Assembly (NCBI GenBank): GCA_025998955.1
Contig: AP024676.1
Location: forward strand, 930,001 to 994,000
Length of the DNA: 64,000 nt
Direction: 5' to 3'
From: Candidatus Roseilinea sp.
GTDB lineage: Bacteria; Chloroflexota; Anaerolineae; J036; Brachytrichaceae
Made by a program: the position numbers and the translations under genes. Below are positions 63,600 through 64,000 of this stretch, one piece after another. The first letter of the stretch is position 1; each line of letters opens with the position of its first letter. Below the pieces are notes generated by a model. The model was not told where the DNA came from. It ran no database searches and was given only the letters and a program-made list of their open reading frames with translations.

Positions 63600-64000
63600 T
63601 TAATCCCATTCGTCTAGCTGATAGACCGTTGACCCCTTGAACGGGTAGGCCTTCCAGTGATCTACGATCCCCTTGCGCACCGGGTTCTCCAAAATGTAGC
63701 GCGCGTGCTTTCTCAACTCGGTCTGCTCGCGTTCCCATGTGCGGAGAATGTGATCGTAGTAGTCCTTTTGCCAGTGAAACTGCGGACGATGCTTGCTGAG
63801 CCAGTAGCCGGTTTTCTGCTTGAAGCTGCTCATGGCTTTGAGGGCATCGGCTGAGTTGTCCCTTCCGGCGAGTAGCATGTGCGCATGATCCGGCATGAAC
63901 ACATAGACGATAAGGTCGCAGTGAAAGCGCTCGCATTCCTGTTCGAGCGTCGTCATGAAGAAGCGAGTGAGCACTTCTTCGCTGAACATCGGCTGGCGGT
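63600..64000 (-). CDS. REP-associated tyrosine transposase (partial at right edge)
   Basis: At least 129 residues lie within the window and the frame stays open to the edge. Visible marks of a Y1/REP-associated transposase are YVFMPDHAHMLL (HUH metal motif), the Tyr pair in WQKDYYDHILR and ARYILENPVRKGIVDHWKAYPFKGS. Such enzymes move or maintain the palindromes next to them, and REP copies lie immediately after its stop. The core looks intact. The N-terminus lies beyond the window. Confidence 0.88.
   Translation of the reverse strand, partial: RQPMFSEEVLTRFFMTTLEQECERFHCDLIVYVFMPDHAHMLLAGRDNSADALKAMSSFKQKTGYWLSKHRPQFHWQKDYYDHILRTWEREQTELRKHARYILENPVRKGIVDHWKAYPFKGSTVYQLDEWD

Overview
The window is G+C-rich DNA of a free-living bacterium, most likely a member of the Chloroflexota (Anaerolineae or a relative). 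I infer this from the Thermus-type isocitrate dehydrogenase, the SpoVS protein, the Uma2, effector-associated-domain and HEPN/MNT accessory genes, and the abundance of short intergenic palindromes and 7-bp repeats. No rRNA or tRNA gene was seen, so the assignment is tentative.

Layout. 0-17 kb holds housekeeping and accessory genes: the end of gltX, a secreted subtilisin, queG, an S9 peptidase, a death-like/TPR gene pair, a Uma2 nuclease, a HEPN-MNT pair whose MNT frame runs into an E. coli-type isocitrate dehydrogenase, a second Thermus-type isocitrate dehydrogenase, argJ, a Gfo/Idh oxidoreductase and ilvD. 17-21.5 kb has spoVS, an intact insertion sequence with a visible target duplication, a Q/A-rich coiled-coil membrane protein, a DUF454 protein and an unknown. 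21.5-42 kb is a long plus-strand catabolic region: a sarcosine/dimethylglycine dehydrogenase-like flavoprotein, a GntR regulator with a clear promoter and operator, then a compact run of genes for calycin-like proteins, two Rieske oxygenase-like proteins, a chlorophyllase-like hydrolase, a protein resembling red chlorophyll catabolite reductase, aldehyde dehydrogenase, HMG-CoA-lyase-like enzyme, LeuC/LeuD-like dehydratase, CoA-transferase, hydantoinase-like amidohydrolase, membrane protein and acyl-CoA dehydrogenase. 42-50.5 kb contains a VapBC pair, another aldehyde dehydrogenase, membrane proteins, two EamA transporters and a DUF4038 glycosidase. From about 50.5 to 62.45 kb the sequence is visibly more A+T-rich. 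This is a surface-polysaccharide island that starts inside a truncated endonuclease/phosphatase gene next to an IS5-type element, and several of its genes are damaged. At 62.5 kb the G+C-rich background returns with a Gfo/Idh gene and a REP-associated tyrosine transposase.

Main discovery candidate. The two Rieske-type proteins at 28.1-29.1 and 30.1-31.2 kb start alike (ML[RK]NFWWP) and align almost without gaps, but they have lost opposite metal centres. The first has no Rieske Cys/His ligands but keeps a full mononuclear-iron site. The second has a perfect Rieske site but no mononuclear-iron ligands. In known Rieske oxygenases electrons cross from the Rieske cluster of one subunit to the iron of its neighbour, so these two could form one mixed enzyme with one centre per subunit. 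The genes around them suggest a tetrapyrrole-type breakdown route: an esterase, a ring-opening oxygenase and a bilin-type reductase, followed by an imidase-like enzyme, a hydratase, a CoA-transferase and a lyase that could bring small branched diacids into central metabolism. The pathway is inference; the complementary loss of ligands is read directly from the sequence.

The region is also rich in dispersed repeats: short 7-bp tandem repeats between genes (and inside queG), perfect hairpins that supply stop codons, a 140-bp element present twice, and REP palindromes beside a transposase gene.
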